From: Ophiodon elongatus
Lineage: Eukaryota; Chordata; Actinopteri; Perciformes; Hexagrammidae
Reading direction: 5' to 3'
Assembly (NCBI GenBank): GCA_016806645.1
Contig: JACSYO010000917.1
Coordinates: forward strand, 207,501 to 271,500
DNA: 64,000 nucleotides
In this document: positions 10,574 to 21,000 of the stretch, one piece after another
How positions within the stretch are numbered: the first letter of the stretch is position 1
Layout: the number at the start of each line of letters is the position of its first letter
Program-made: the position numbers and the translations under genes
The notes under the pieces: generated by a model
What the model was told of the DNA's origin: nothing
Seen by the model: only the letters and a program-made list of their open reading frames with translations
Databases searched by the model: none

Positions 10574-13479
10574 ACACTTGAGAATTTAAGAACAAAGCAA
10601 GGCTGCATGTTTATGAAAAGAGGGTAAATCTTCTGTCTTTAGATTAGCTTCATACAACAATTTGAAGCAACATACAAAAAACTAATGGACCTGCTTGTTT
10701 CTCTGCACCAATGAGGACAGACTAATGTGTTCAAAAATATATAAGAATTATTCTGTATCTTATAACCCCCTGACTTGACAATCTACTGTTGAAGACCTTT
10801 GGAGATGCTTTAAGGTGCCTAATTTCTCTATTTGCTGCTTGATGTTCCTTTTCTTCCAAATGTGGTTTCAACTACAAACCCTGCAGGTTTTCTCTGGTTA
10901 AGTGATGAAATGTCCTTTTCCTCTTTGTAATAACAAGGCCCAAATGACGCTGTGCAATTTATTACGAACTGACTGGTGAGAAAAGGGATCACTGTGCAGT
11001 CATGTCCATGTCTTGTCCATGTTGCTTTCAGCTCAGACTTCTTTTTCATTGTCTGCTCAAATCTAGGACCAAATTGTCAGCATGGAAACAGTTAGCGTAT
11101 TTCTCATTAGACAGATCATTTGTTTCCTGTTTTTTTTTTAGCTTGGACATATTTAAAAGGAAATACTGAATTTGGCTTTTTGAAGATTTGTTTTCACAAA
11201 CCCATAGTCTGACTTGGTTATCTAAGCAAGGGGAATTCCATTCCAGTGCAGTTCCTCCTTGTTTTTTCAGCCATTCGAAGATTAAAGCTGCATCAATCAA
11301 CATGTTGGATCAAATGACTATGTGCAATGTAAAAAGAGACACTCCCAGTGATGAACCAGATCATTTTGACCCAACAACACAGTAAAGCTCAGCTCTATGA
11401 AGATGATTTTTAGCTCATTGTTTTGCTTTCCAGCATGCAAACTACGCTCTTATCAACCTTTTTTCTAAGAGCAGCAGGCAGCTATTTACAACTAAAAGGC
11501 TCTGATAAACCCACTGTACACTCCCAGCCCAGTATCAAACAGCTGACTGGAAAAGGTGGCAACTAGCTAGTGAACATAGTGGAGCATTTAGCAGCTAAAG
11601 AGTCCGATTTTTTTCTCATGAGCTGATGAAGACCAAAATAGAGCTAAAAAGAAAGTGAATATTGGATTTACATTTCTCAGGCCATCTGAGACATGACTCA
11701 AAATACTAATAATGTTGCTCAGTGTCTGCCGGATATGTAAAGAGACAAAGATTTGCGAACATGGCAAAGTTGTGTTTTCAGCTTGTCCTGCTGCTTCAAG
11801 TAGCCTGAATCAAGTATCCAGTCAATCAGAATGCATCTTCACAGGCAGTAGAACAATTTGGTGAACAGATTTGAGTCGCTAAAGTCAATGGAAATGAAGC
11901 CTGAAATGTTTTGTCTTCGAAAAATAGTGCCTATTTTTTTTTTCTGGTGTCGTGATGACTGTTGAATTGTTGACTTCTGATATCTCTAATCATAGGTTTA
12001 GATACATACAGTCAATCTCATCCAGATGAGTAGTCTTGTAGCTGGATATGCCACTCAAGATGGCTGCCATGGAATGTTAAATCATGTTACTGGGACTCAA
12101 GAGATATGATATTTGGTCATTAGTCATTGTGGTTCAATAGCATTTGATTGACAACATATTTACTGTAGAACTGGTCAATATTACGTTTTCTATGAGAGGA
12201 CATTAATCTAAGATGATGACATGAAACCTTTTAGTGAGATTTTGCACAAATATATTACTATACGTATAGTTTGCGTTAGTACTAGCACTATTAATAGTAG
12301 CTGAGATTTCTGTGGAGACGTTTTTCTCCTATGATCTTGCTACTTTTGTAGCTTAGGGAGGATTAAAAATGCAGGGCAAAGCTGACATCTTGACATCTAT
12401 ACAAGGCATGCAGCTTCTGCCTGAAAGTATTGGTATCGGTCTGCAAAGCCTGTATCAAATGAAGCCTTTACACAGGACAAACATTATTATTGAAAATCCC
12501 ATTACCTGCCTTTCAGACAGCCATTGTCTATTTAAAGAAATAGTTTGGGTGTTTTGAAGGGACTAATCCATAGTCAGTGTATTACCTACTGGAGATGGCG
12601 GTCAGCACATCCCCAGTTTGGAGAACCAGGCAGGAACACCAACACAAGAGCAAAGCAATGTACTGCTGTGGACAGCGCCAGCTGCAAAATAGCCACCTAA
12701 AAGAAAGGCCCACCTAAAAATCAATATCCATTAAAGTGTACGCTATATTTAAAGTGAAATGTACCTATGCTCTCTTCAAAGGGGGAGTGGCTAAACTAGG
12801 CGTTGCTGCTTCCCTCGTTCACAGCGTTACATTACTTTGCCCCAGTGCTGGTACTCCTGCTTCTCCAAACTGTGGGCGTGCCGACCGCCGTCTTCTGTAG
12901 GTAATACACTGACCGTGGATTAGTACCGCATACAACCCAACCTAAAAATGCCCGAACTATCAGTCATTTCAGAATGGTATAAAATATTTCAATCATGCAA
13001 CAGAAATTTGCTCAAATATAAGCAGACAATAATTTCACGATGATGGACTACAAATTTCACACTTCCAAGACTCAGTTGTTTGATTTTCATACAGGCGCAA
13101 ACTGAATGAAAATGAATGGCAACCTGGAAGAAAGACAAACTATTTCAAAGTCCTCATGTAGTGTACTATCCACCACATGTTCATTTCCATGCCAGCCATC
13201 CAAGGTGCACCGCAGGAAGTTGTTCTGATCCACCAGAAAGTGTCCTTTCTTTGTATTCCACTATTGTGATTCTAACACCATGGGAATCTGCTGTACATGA
13301 CTCATCAATATAGATATATCCTGTATAGATACTTTATGTATGTATGTTTGTATAGGAGTTATCATTGTATGCTGTTGGTTTAACCAAAACCTGGGTGTAA
13401 CACCGCATGATATCGATGTTGTAAAATGAAGACACAGAAGATGCACAGACCGGTGATAATAATGGTAGTTATTCTTGTC

Positions 13480-13485
13480 AATAAA
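13480..13485 (+). terminator. Candidate poly(A) signal AATAAA downstream of mapk8ip1
   Basis: A canonical AATAAA lies 4.6 kb after the mapk8ip1 stop codon, just before the repeat-rich interval begins. It is the first clear hexamer I noticed on this strand. Earlier use of variant signals is possible. Confidence 0.35.
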
Positions 13486-13915
13486 TCACATTTACAACTG
13501 CACTTAGAATACATGTTTTTCAGTAGGAGCCAAAGGACCTTCTTTTAGAGAATACAAGTCAGTAAGTTTACCACATTTGTATTAATGATTCTTAACTGGA
13601 TTTTACCATGTATGAATTTGTTGGAGGGCTAAACTTGAGCTACTGCCGTTGTAGAGATTCAAAGATTTATTTGTCATTTACTTATCAGTGGTTTGAAGTA
13701 GTTACAACAGGCCCCAGTGCGTACTAATATGAAGGGCCCCAGTTCCTTACTGCCGCTTTCATGTTTGAAAGGCATGACTGCTCGCTCGGTTTGTAAATAA
13801 ATAAAAACCATGATGGACATGGGTTTGCCTTTTCTAGGCCTTATATAGCAAATGGTATTTCAGTGTATAAAAATGACTTCTTCTTTTGCATAGTTCAGGA
13901 GTGGCAGACTATTTG

Positions 13916-14270
13916 TATGGTACTATGAGCTCTCTAGTGGGGTAATATGGTACTATGAGCTCTCTAGTGGGGTAATATGGTACTATAAGTTCTCTAGTGG
14001 GGTAATATGGTACTATGAGCTCTCTAGTGGGGTAATATGTTACTATGAGCTCGCTAGTGGGGTAATATGGTACTATAAGCTCTCTAGTGGGGTAATATGT
14101 TACTATGAGCTCTCTAGTGGGGTAATATGGTACTATAAGTTCTCTAGTGGGGTAATATGGTACTATGAGCTCTCCAGTGGGGTAATATGGTACTATAAGC
14201 TCTCTAGTGGGGTAATATGGTACTATAAGCTCTCTAGTAGGGTATTATGGTACTATAAGCTCCTTAAGAT
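13916..14270. repeat. 30-bp minisatellite, about 12 copies
   Basis: The unit is GGTACTATGAGCTCTCTAGT followed by GGGGTAATAT, repeated exactly every 30 bp so that each 60-base line holds two copies. Variants are G/A in CTATGAG/CTATAAG and a few single changes. The same unit recurs at 60421-60572. Confidence 0.95.
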
Positions 14271-14274
14271 ATGA

Positions 14275-14600
14275 TGGTGCCTCACCAATTATGGCTTTGT
14301 AGGTGAGGAGAAGGATTTTAAATTATATTCTGGATTTTACAGCAAGCCAGTGCAGAGAAGCTAATACAGGAGTAAAAGGATCACATTTCTTAGTTTTTAT
14401 TAATTTTTTTATGAGGGAGTTAAAGAACATATCCTGATCAAAGATAACTCTGTGATTCTTTGCGGTGGTGCTGGATGCCAGGGCAATGCTATCTAGCATA
14501 ACTATATCATTAGAAAATGTACATCTGCGGTGTTCAGGGCCAAGAACAATAACTTTAGTTTTGTCTGAGTTCAACCCCGGTAGCGTTTTCAAACTCCTTT
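14275..14600 (-). mobile_element. LINE relic, reverse-transcriptase C-terminal region
   Basis: The minus strand encodes LNSDKTKVIVLGPEHRR, then DSIALASSTTAKNHRVIFDQ and ending LASLHWLAVKSRI. These are hallmark pieces of the C-terminal half of L2/Rex-like fish reverse transcriptases. An internal deletion joins SLIKKLI to CDPFTPVLASLHWL, and the catalytic motifs are absent. A related fragment lies at 42173-42345. Confidence 0.75.
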
Positions 14601-15544
14601 GTTTTAGGTAGTAGTATGGATGCTAAGCGTAAACCTAGCAAAAGCTATGCATTTCAAAACAGAAATATAGTAGTGTAGATGTAGCCTTAATCTCAGGAGC
14701 ATATAGAGAAAAAAAGTCGGCATCTGGAAGAAGACGTACCCAGGAGGGGTCAATAGCACAGTCATACGGGAAAGGTGGTACTGGCTTTGTTAAAGACCTC
14801 CTTCAGATTTAGGTAATCCTTGGGAATACAAGAGAGATCTGGAAACTCTGAGCCCAGTCAATGTGTGGATTATGTCTCCTAAAACCAAGGATAGCCCAAA
14901 ATTACTTCTGTGGTGCAGGGATAAGATGAAAGGTGAGTATTTTATTATGATTACCTGACATAGTCATTTGAGCTTCTCCAGAACCCCCCCCCCCCCCCAT
15001 GCTGAGAGGCAAGAGTCATGTCCAAAAGGTTGGCATCCACACCAGAGTAAATCAAGGCTGAGATGTGTTATTATTCCCAGAGCAAAACAGCTGAGCGTGA
15101 ATCACAGGCCAAGAGGACCTTTCCAATTTCATGATCCGGCTCACCAGTGCCCTCTGGATGACTGGTAAGCCATGTCTCTTACTGGACAGGAGGAGACAAA
15201 ATGGCTGTTCTGGCTGCAGTACAAACACCTGTTTTCAGGTCACTAGTACAAGCAAACTTAAACCCAAAAGTTAGAATCTTATCATTGAAGAAGTTCATGA
15301 AGTCATTACTACTGAGGTCTTTAGGAATACACGGCTCAACAGAGCTGCAACTGTGTCAGCCTGGCTACAGTGCTGAAGAGAAACCTGGGGTTGTTCTTAT
15401 TTTTCTCTATTATTGATGAGTAATAGGCTGCTCTGGCATTACGGAGGGCCTTCTTATATGTTTTAAGACTATCTCGCCAAACTAACCGAGATTCTTCTAA
15501 ATTGGTGGAACGCCATATCCTTTCAAGCTTTCGCGACGTTTGCT

Positions 15545-16060
15545 TTAATTTGCGGGTTTGAGGGTTATACCATAGAGCGAACCTCCTTTGTGCTCATGGC
15601 GAACCACAGAGTGCATGTGCATTATCTTGTGAGGCCTTTCCAAACCTGTCTCACAACATCTGAATGACTTTGGGAATCTGTTTCCAGTCTGCAGCGCGGT
15701 TCTGTACCCACCGCCAAACCGGTCATGCTGGATGATGTTGCAGGCAGCATACTGGAACACTTGCCACGGCATCTACAGACTCATGTGCTAATGGAGGTCA
15801 TTTCGTAGGGCTCTGGTCGTGCTCTCCCTGTTCCTCCTCACACAAAGGAGCAGATACCGGTCATGCTGCTGGGTTGTTGCCCTTCTACGGCCCTGTCCAG
15901 CTCTCCTCCTGTAATGGTCCGTCCCCTGGTATCTCCTCCACGCTCTTGAGACTGTACTGGGAGAAACAGCAAACCTTCTTGCGACAGAGTATATGGATGT
16001 GCCATCCTGGAGGAGCTGGACTACCGGTAAAATCTGAATGGACTGCAGGTACCACCTCAT
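15545..16060 (-). pseudogene. Degenerate Tc1/mariner-like transposase
   Basis: The minus strand encodes an N-terminal helix-turn-helix region, VVQLLQDGTSIYSVARRFAV followed by SPSTVSRAWRRYQGT, and then the basic linker RRAGQGRRRATTQQHDRYLL. Further downstream come fragments FQYAACNIIQHDRFGGG and MPWQVFQ in another frame. The DNA-binding half is fairly intact, but the DDE catalytic region is deleted and frameshifted. A functional transposase of this family is about 340 residues. The copy cannot be active. Confidence 0.8.
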
Positions 16061-16374
16061 GCTACCAGTAGTGACAAGGGCACTAGCAAAATGCTAAACT
16101 AGAGAAAAATCAGCCAGGAAGGATAAGGACAGAGATATGGTCTGTGGCTACCACATTTTATGTGATGTCGTCGCTTTACTGCTTTATTTTATTATTGATA
16201 TCATTTTATTTCACAAAATTATTTTCTTTCTTAGTTTCTTTTTATCATATCGATTGTCGTTATGTTTCATCTTTGTTGTTTTAGGGTCTAAATCTGTCTT
16301 GATTTTTTATTGCCTTGATTTTGCTGCTTTGTCTGTCGAAGCACAATGTGACACACTTAACCTTTTATGAAGTG

Positions 16375-17170
16375 GTGGGGGGGGGGGGATGTTACATTGT
16401 TTTCTATACCATAATTCTGGACAACACCAACATAGAAGCCGTGGGAGGGTCAGGACAGATGTCAATGTCCTTGGCGAGCTCAGGGGAGTGAGTCCAGGGC
16501 TTCACTTTATATGGTGTGGAAAGATGTTTTATCAATGACAGCTGGAGGTCGTCTCTTCTTGGAGAGAGCTTCTTGCTGCCTGAGATGTTGCAGCCGAGGT
16601 GCAGTTTTGTTTCAGAAGATGTGTTTCTCACCCTGTTACGACCCAGCTCGCTGGGGGAACGGGGAAGCAACACAAAACCAGTTGGAATTGGTAGAACAAA
16701 GTTATTTTATTTACAAGAAACTCAGATTCAGGCCAAACACAACAGCAAAGTCAAATATAAGGGTCAGTGGATGCTGTTTAGAACAAATAAATCAATATAA
16801 CCAAAAGAGGGCCCTTAAAGGAAGAGCTACACCAATCGAGCTAAAATAAACCAAATACAAAGAAAAACCTCAAGAACTGAGTCAAAAGGAGTAAAAACCA
16901 AACACAGATGAAACAGCACCCCTGGTCTCAGTGTTGTTAGACACAATTATCTGTGTTGTTGTTGTAAGAGGATGTGAAGTACTTGTCAAAAAAAAAAAAA
17001 AAAAAAAACCCCGCTCTGATTTCCAATCAAACTTCCATTTTTTAAGAGGTGAGCATTTCTGTGGCTCTGCGGAAGCTCGACACAAGCTTTTCTGCATGTA
17101 TACTGTATATATATATATATTCGCCATTAATTTCCAGTGTTGTGGCCGCCCTTTAAAGGGAAGGATTTAA
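16375..17170. other. Intergenic segment; no gene seen
   Basis: Contains a poly-G run near 16376-16388, a run of about 20 A at 16988-17007, and a short TA tract near 17107-17120. The piece from about 16620 to 16920 has the look of an old insertion, but I found no terminal repeats or protein motif to name it. Short frames here are not supported by any family resemblance. Confidence 0.4.
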
Positions 17171-17234
17171 AGCAGCAGGAATGTAGGTAGGTAGGTTTGC
17201 AAACAAGCGCAGGTTTTTATAAAATATCAAGCAT

Positions 17235-17625
17235 TTAATAATAATAAATAATAATAATAATACTTTAATTTTATATAGCGCTTTTCTGAGTACACAAAGA
17301 CGCTTTACATAGAGCAGAGACAAATATATATATAAAAAAAAAATTAAAAATAGAAAGACAAAGGAGCAAACAAAACAAACAGAACAAGAAGCTGTGCGGA
17401 AAGAGTCATGTAGTGGAGGGTAGGGTGGAGGGGTTAGCAGGAGAAGGCCAGTTTGAAGAGGTGGGTTTTGAGGGCTATCTTGAATGATGATAGGGTGGGC
17501 GCCTGACGGATGTGGATGGGCAGGGCGTTCCAGAGGGGGGTGGGGGTGGGGGGTGCAGCGGCTGAGAAGGCCCTGTCACCCCAGGTCCGGCGCTTGGTCC
17601 TGATGGTCTTCAGAGTGATTTACAG
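17235..17625 (-). mobile_element. LINE 3'-end relic beside the cstpp1 3' UTR
   Basis: On the minus strand the segment decodes in pieces as RTWGDRAFSAAAP, LWNALPIHIRQAPTLSSF and KTHLFKLAF. This is the usual C-terminus of fish non-LTR retrotransposons. On the plus strand the 5' side carries TATATAGCGCTTTTCTGAG, typical of the 3' tails of such elements. It lies directly downstream of cstpp1. Confidence 0.7.
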
Positions 17626-17664
17626 TCAGTAATTCCACCTCCAAGATGACAGAGGTTCCTATCT

Positions 17665-17670
17665 TTTATT
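17665..17670 (-). terminator. Candidate cstpp1 poly(A) signal
   Basis: TTTATT on the plus strand reads AATAAA on the minus strand, about 365 bp downstream of the cstpp1 stop codon and just before the LINE relic. It is the nearest canonical signal I see. Confidence 0.5.
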
Positions 17671-18033
17671 CCAGTCACTCTGTAAAACCAGCAATGAGAC
17701 CTGCTTTGTTTTGCATATTATGGAGCAGCTAACCTACAGCACTTAAAACTACTTTCTTAGTTTCACTTTTAGTGGAGAGTATTGGTGTTTCATTGTGGTA
17801 TGGTATGAAGAGGCATCTCCAACATGGCAACAGTATAAACTGGAGTAATACTGTTGATATTCAACTTAGTTATACTACTCATCACTCGCAAAATAAATAC
17901 CATTACTGCCAACCATACAAACATTCTGTTTGGTAAGATTACAGTAAAATTCAAAACACCCTGCAGCCGCAGAGCAGTTTTTTCGGACTTAAGATGGAAG
18001 GTGACACGTCACAGACTGGTGAAAGATTAGAGG

Positions 18034-21000
18034 TCAATTTTCCGAGGAGTCCGTCTCTTCCGTGGAACCATCGCTTTCCACCTCCATCTTCCTCCTGTTG
18101 TGGATGTTCCTCCTGGGGGAAGCCCTCCTCTGCACCTCCTTCAGCCCCCCCACCGCACTGCCGCTGCTGTTGCTGCTGGGACTCACTGAGATCTGGGCGA
18201 TTCTGACCAGTACCGGAAAAGGAACGACGTATTAAGAGAAGGAAGGTATCAGAAGTGAGAAAAAGTACAGCAAAGAGGACAAGAAGTAAAGGACAGACAA
18301 AGGTAATGAGGACAATAAAATGAGAAAACAGCAAAAGGAAAGAAAAAGAAAAGCATGTCTGTTAAAATAATGTGAAAAAGCTAAATGTGTTTGCGTATTA
18401 TGATCCAGTCATCCTGTGCAGTTTACAGTACACTGTGTATGTGCTCTCACAGTTTGTCCAGTTCCTGGTCCATCTCTGGATCAATGAGGAACTCTGCCAT
18501 GCTGGGTAAGGCTCCTGCAGAAAGAGGGATGGAAGAGAACATTCACCTTTTGAAAGCATATTCCCTGAATGTGCATTAGATCTAAGGATTCTGTGTAATG
18601 TCAAAGTGGTCACAAGTGGAACACAGAGAACTGTCGCAAACTCTGAAGCTCTAGATTTTAACAAAATGAGCTGCTGGCCGGTGAACACAGTGGAGGATTT
18701 AGCAGCTAAAGACACAGATATTGTTTTCAGGACCTTTTCAGGAGAGACCAAAATAGAACTAAAAGAGAGTGAATACTGGACTTACGTGCATGAGATGAAA
18801 ACACTACAACATAGTATATAAAGGACCAGACTTGAAACTGATTTACTAGTGAACAAATAAGCATTACTGGAAGTCCAGCTTAAGTCGGAGCTCCTGTCTG
18901 TATAAATCAACAGTTGTTGAGTGAACTTAATCTCAAGTATGTCTTCTTAAGTTCAGTTGACCCACTAATATATTTTTACCATTATAACTAATGGACGAAT
19001 TGAACAAACTATTAAGTACTAGTTCAGTTAACTTTGAATTCATAAAATAACAGTGGTCACTCATATTTTTATGTTGAACAAGTTTATATTTTGTATAGTG
19101 TATTAATAGTGTTAAAGTGTAATGTAGAAAGCATTCCTTGATGATAGCAGTGCTGACTGCAAATAACTGAACCAATGACCCCAAAACATGGCATTAATTT
19201 TAAATGTCTTATCCAACGTTTTAAAGATTATCTTTGGGCATAAAGGCTCGAGTCAGGCATGATGAGGGAAGAAAGTCTTTGACTAAATCCAAAGTCCTGA
19301 AGGGCCATTTGTAATTATCTGGATGCACACACAGACACATTGCCATGTAGTACTCACAATATTGCATGTTTCAACATTCATGAGTCCCCAAGTCAACTCT
19401 CCTCAGCTTTTTGCCATCAGGTCGAGTCACAAGCAAGTTGAGTCTTTCCAGTCGCAAGTCTACAACTCTAGTATATGTAATGTACTGTATATACAGTAAG
19501 TCATGAAATCTGTATGAGGACGGATATAATCACACAACTCTGCACTTGTAGTAAGAGTAGTTGTAATAGTACATGTAGTAGTAGTAGTAGTTGTAGCAGT
19601 AGCAGTAGTAGTAATAATAGTAGCACTGGTAGTAGCAGTAGCAATATCAGTAGTAGCAACAATGGCTATAGAAGTAGTAGTAGCAGTAGCTGTAGTAGTA
19701 GCAGTAGTAGTAGTACCAGTAGCAGTGGTAGTAGTAGAAGTAGGAGAACCAGTAGTAGTACCAGTAGCAGTGGTAGTAGTAGAAGTAGGAGAACCAGTAG
19801 TAGTACCAGTAGCAGTGGTAGTAGTAGAAGTAGGAGAACCAGTAGTAGTAGCAGTAGCAGTGGTAGTAGTAGAAGTAGGAGAACCGGTAGTAGTACCAGT
19901 AGCAGTGGTAGTAGTAGAAGTAGGAGAACCAGTAGTAGTATCAGTAGCAGTGGTAGTGGTAGAAGTAGGAGAACCAGTAGTAGTACCAGTAGCAGTGGTA
20001 GTAGTAGAAGTAGGAGAACCAGTAGTAGTACCAGTAGCAGTGGTAGTAGTAGAAGTAGGAGAACCAGTAGTAGTACCAGTAGCAGTGGTAGTAGTAGAAT
20101 TAGGAGTACCAGTAGTAGTAGCAGTAGTAGTAATAATAGTAGCACTGGTAGTAGCAGTAGCAATATCAGTAGTAGTAGTAGCAGTAGCTGTAGTAGTAGC
20201 AGTAGTAGTAGTACCAGTAGCAGTGGTAGTAGTAGAAGTAGTAGTACCAGTAGTAGTACCAGTAGTAGCAGTAGTAATACTACTACTGTGTAGTGTTAAA
20301 CCTACCAATACTTTGGTTGATGGCCTGGTGTTTAGTCAGGCTCATTAGGAAGCTGTAGTAGGAGACTCTGTTAGTCTGTTCCAGTACTTCCCTCATACAG
20401 GACCTGGGAGGATGACTTCACACGGGGACAACACACGACGGGGTCAGATCACTCTCAATATTCATGAATGCACACAGAAAGATTCACAAATGTATTTCTT
20501 CATTTATATATAAATGACTCTCGCCATAAAAATATTTTTTAAATGCACATAGAAATAGATATCATTACATGTAAATCTAAACAAAATCCACTCCTAAAAA
20601 AATATATATCTGATGCATGCACAAATATGTCTTGTTTTAAATAAATATAATAAAAATCCATTGGATATTTCCATCAAAAACAAATTTGGATGTTGTAACA
20701 GTTATATACAGAGACCGTACATACTCAATTTCACTACATTTCCGGTCGGGTCATCATCAACACATGGTCCGTCAGTTAGCGCCTTAAGTTCCTAGATCTT
20801 GTCTGGTTATAATCATGTTATTTGATAGTGGTATAAATATAATGAGGATGTGCGTGCCCGTGACATAGGGGTCCACTGAGGACATTTCATTGACGTAGCG
20901 GTCCTGTTCCACTTTCTTCACATACAGGTGGCTTTCCTCCTTCTGCTCTATATACAGATGCCATACCAGACAGGTAAATGAACTCCTTTTTTCCCCTACT

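Larger units (their letters stand above)
8886..13490 (+). other. mapk8ip1 3' UTR and downstream sequence, no coding evidence
   Basis: About 4.6 kb of AT-rich sequence follows the stop codon. I found no convincing reading frame, no splice-supported exon and almost no recognisable transposon. An ATTAAA variant poly(A) signal is near 9884; the first canonical AATAAA I noticed downstream of the stop is 13480-13485. The scarcity of repeats compared with 13.9-17.6 kb is consistent with a long 3' UTR, but transcript data would be needed to set its end. Confidence 0.4.

Noticed and set aside
16404..16849. Overlapping 90-112-codon frames on both strands
   Set aside because: No family resemblance, overlapping on opposite strands, in a repeat-rich interval.
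19460..20308. 282-codon minus-strand and 259-codon plus-strand frames (Thr/Ala- or Ser-rich)
   Set aside because: They are products of a triplet repeat inside a cstpp1 intron, open in several frames at once, with no splice or homology support.
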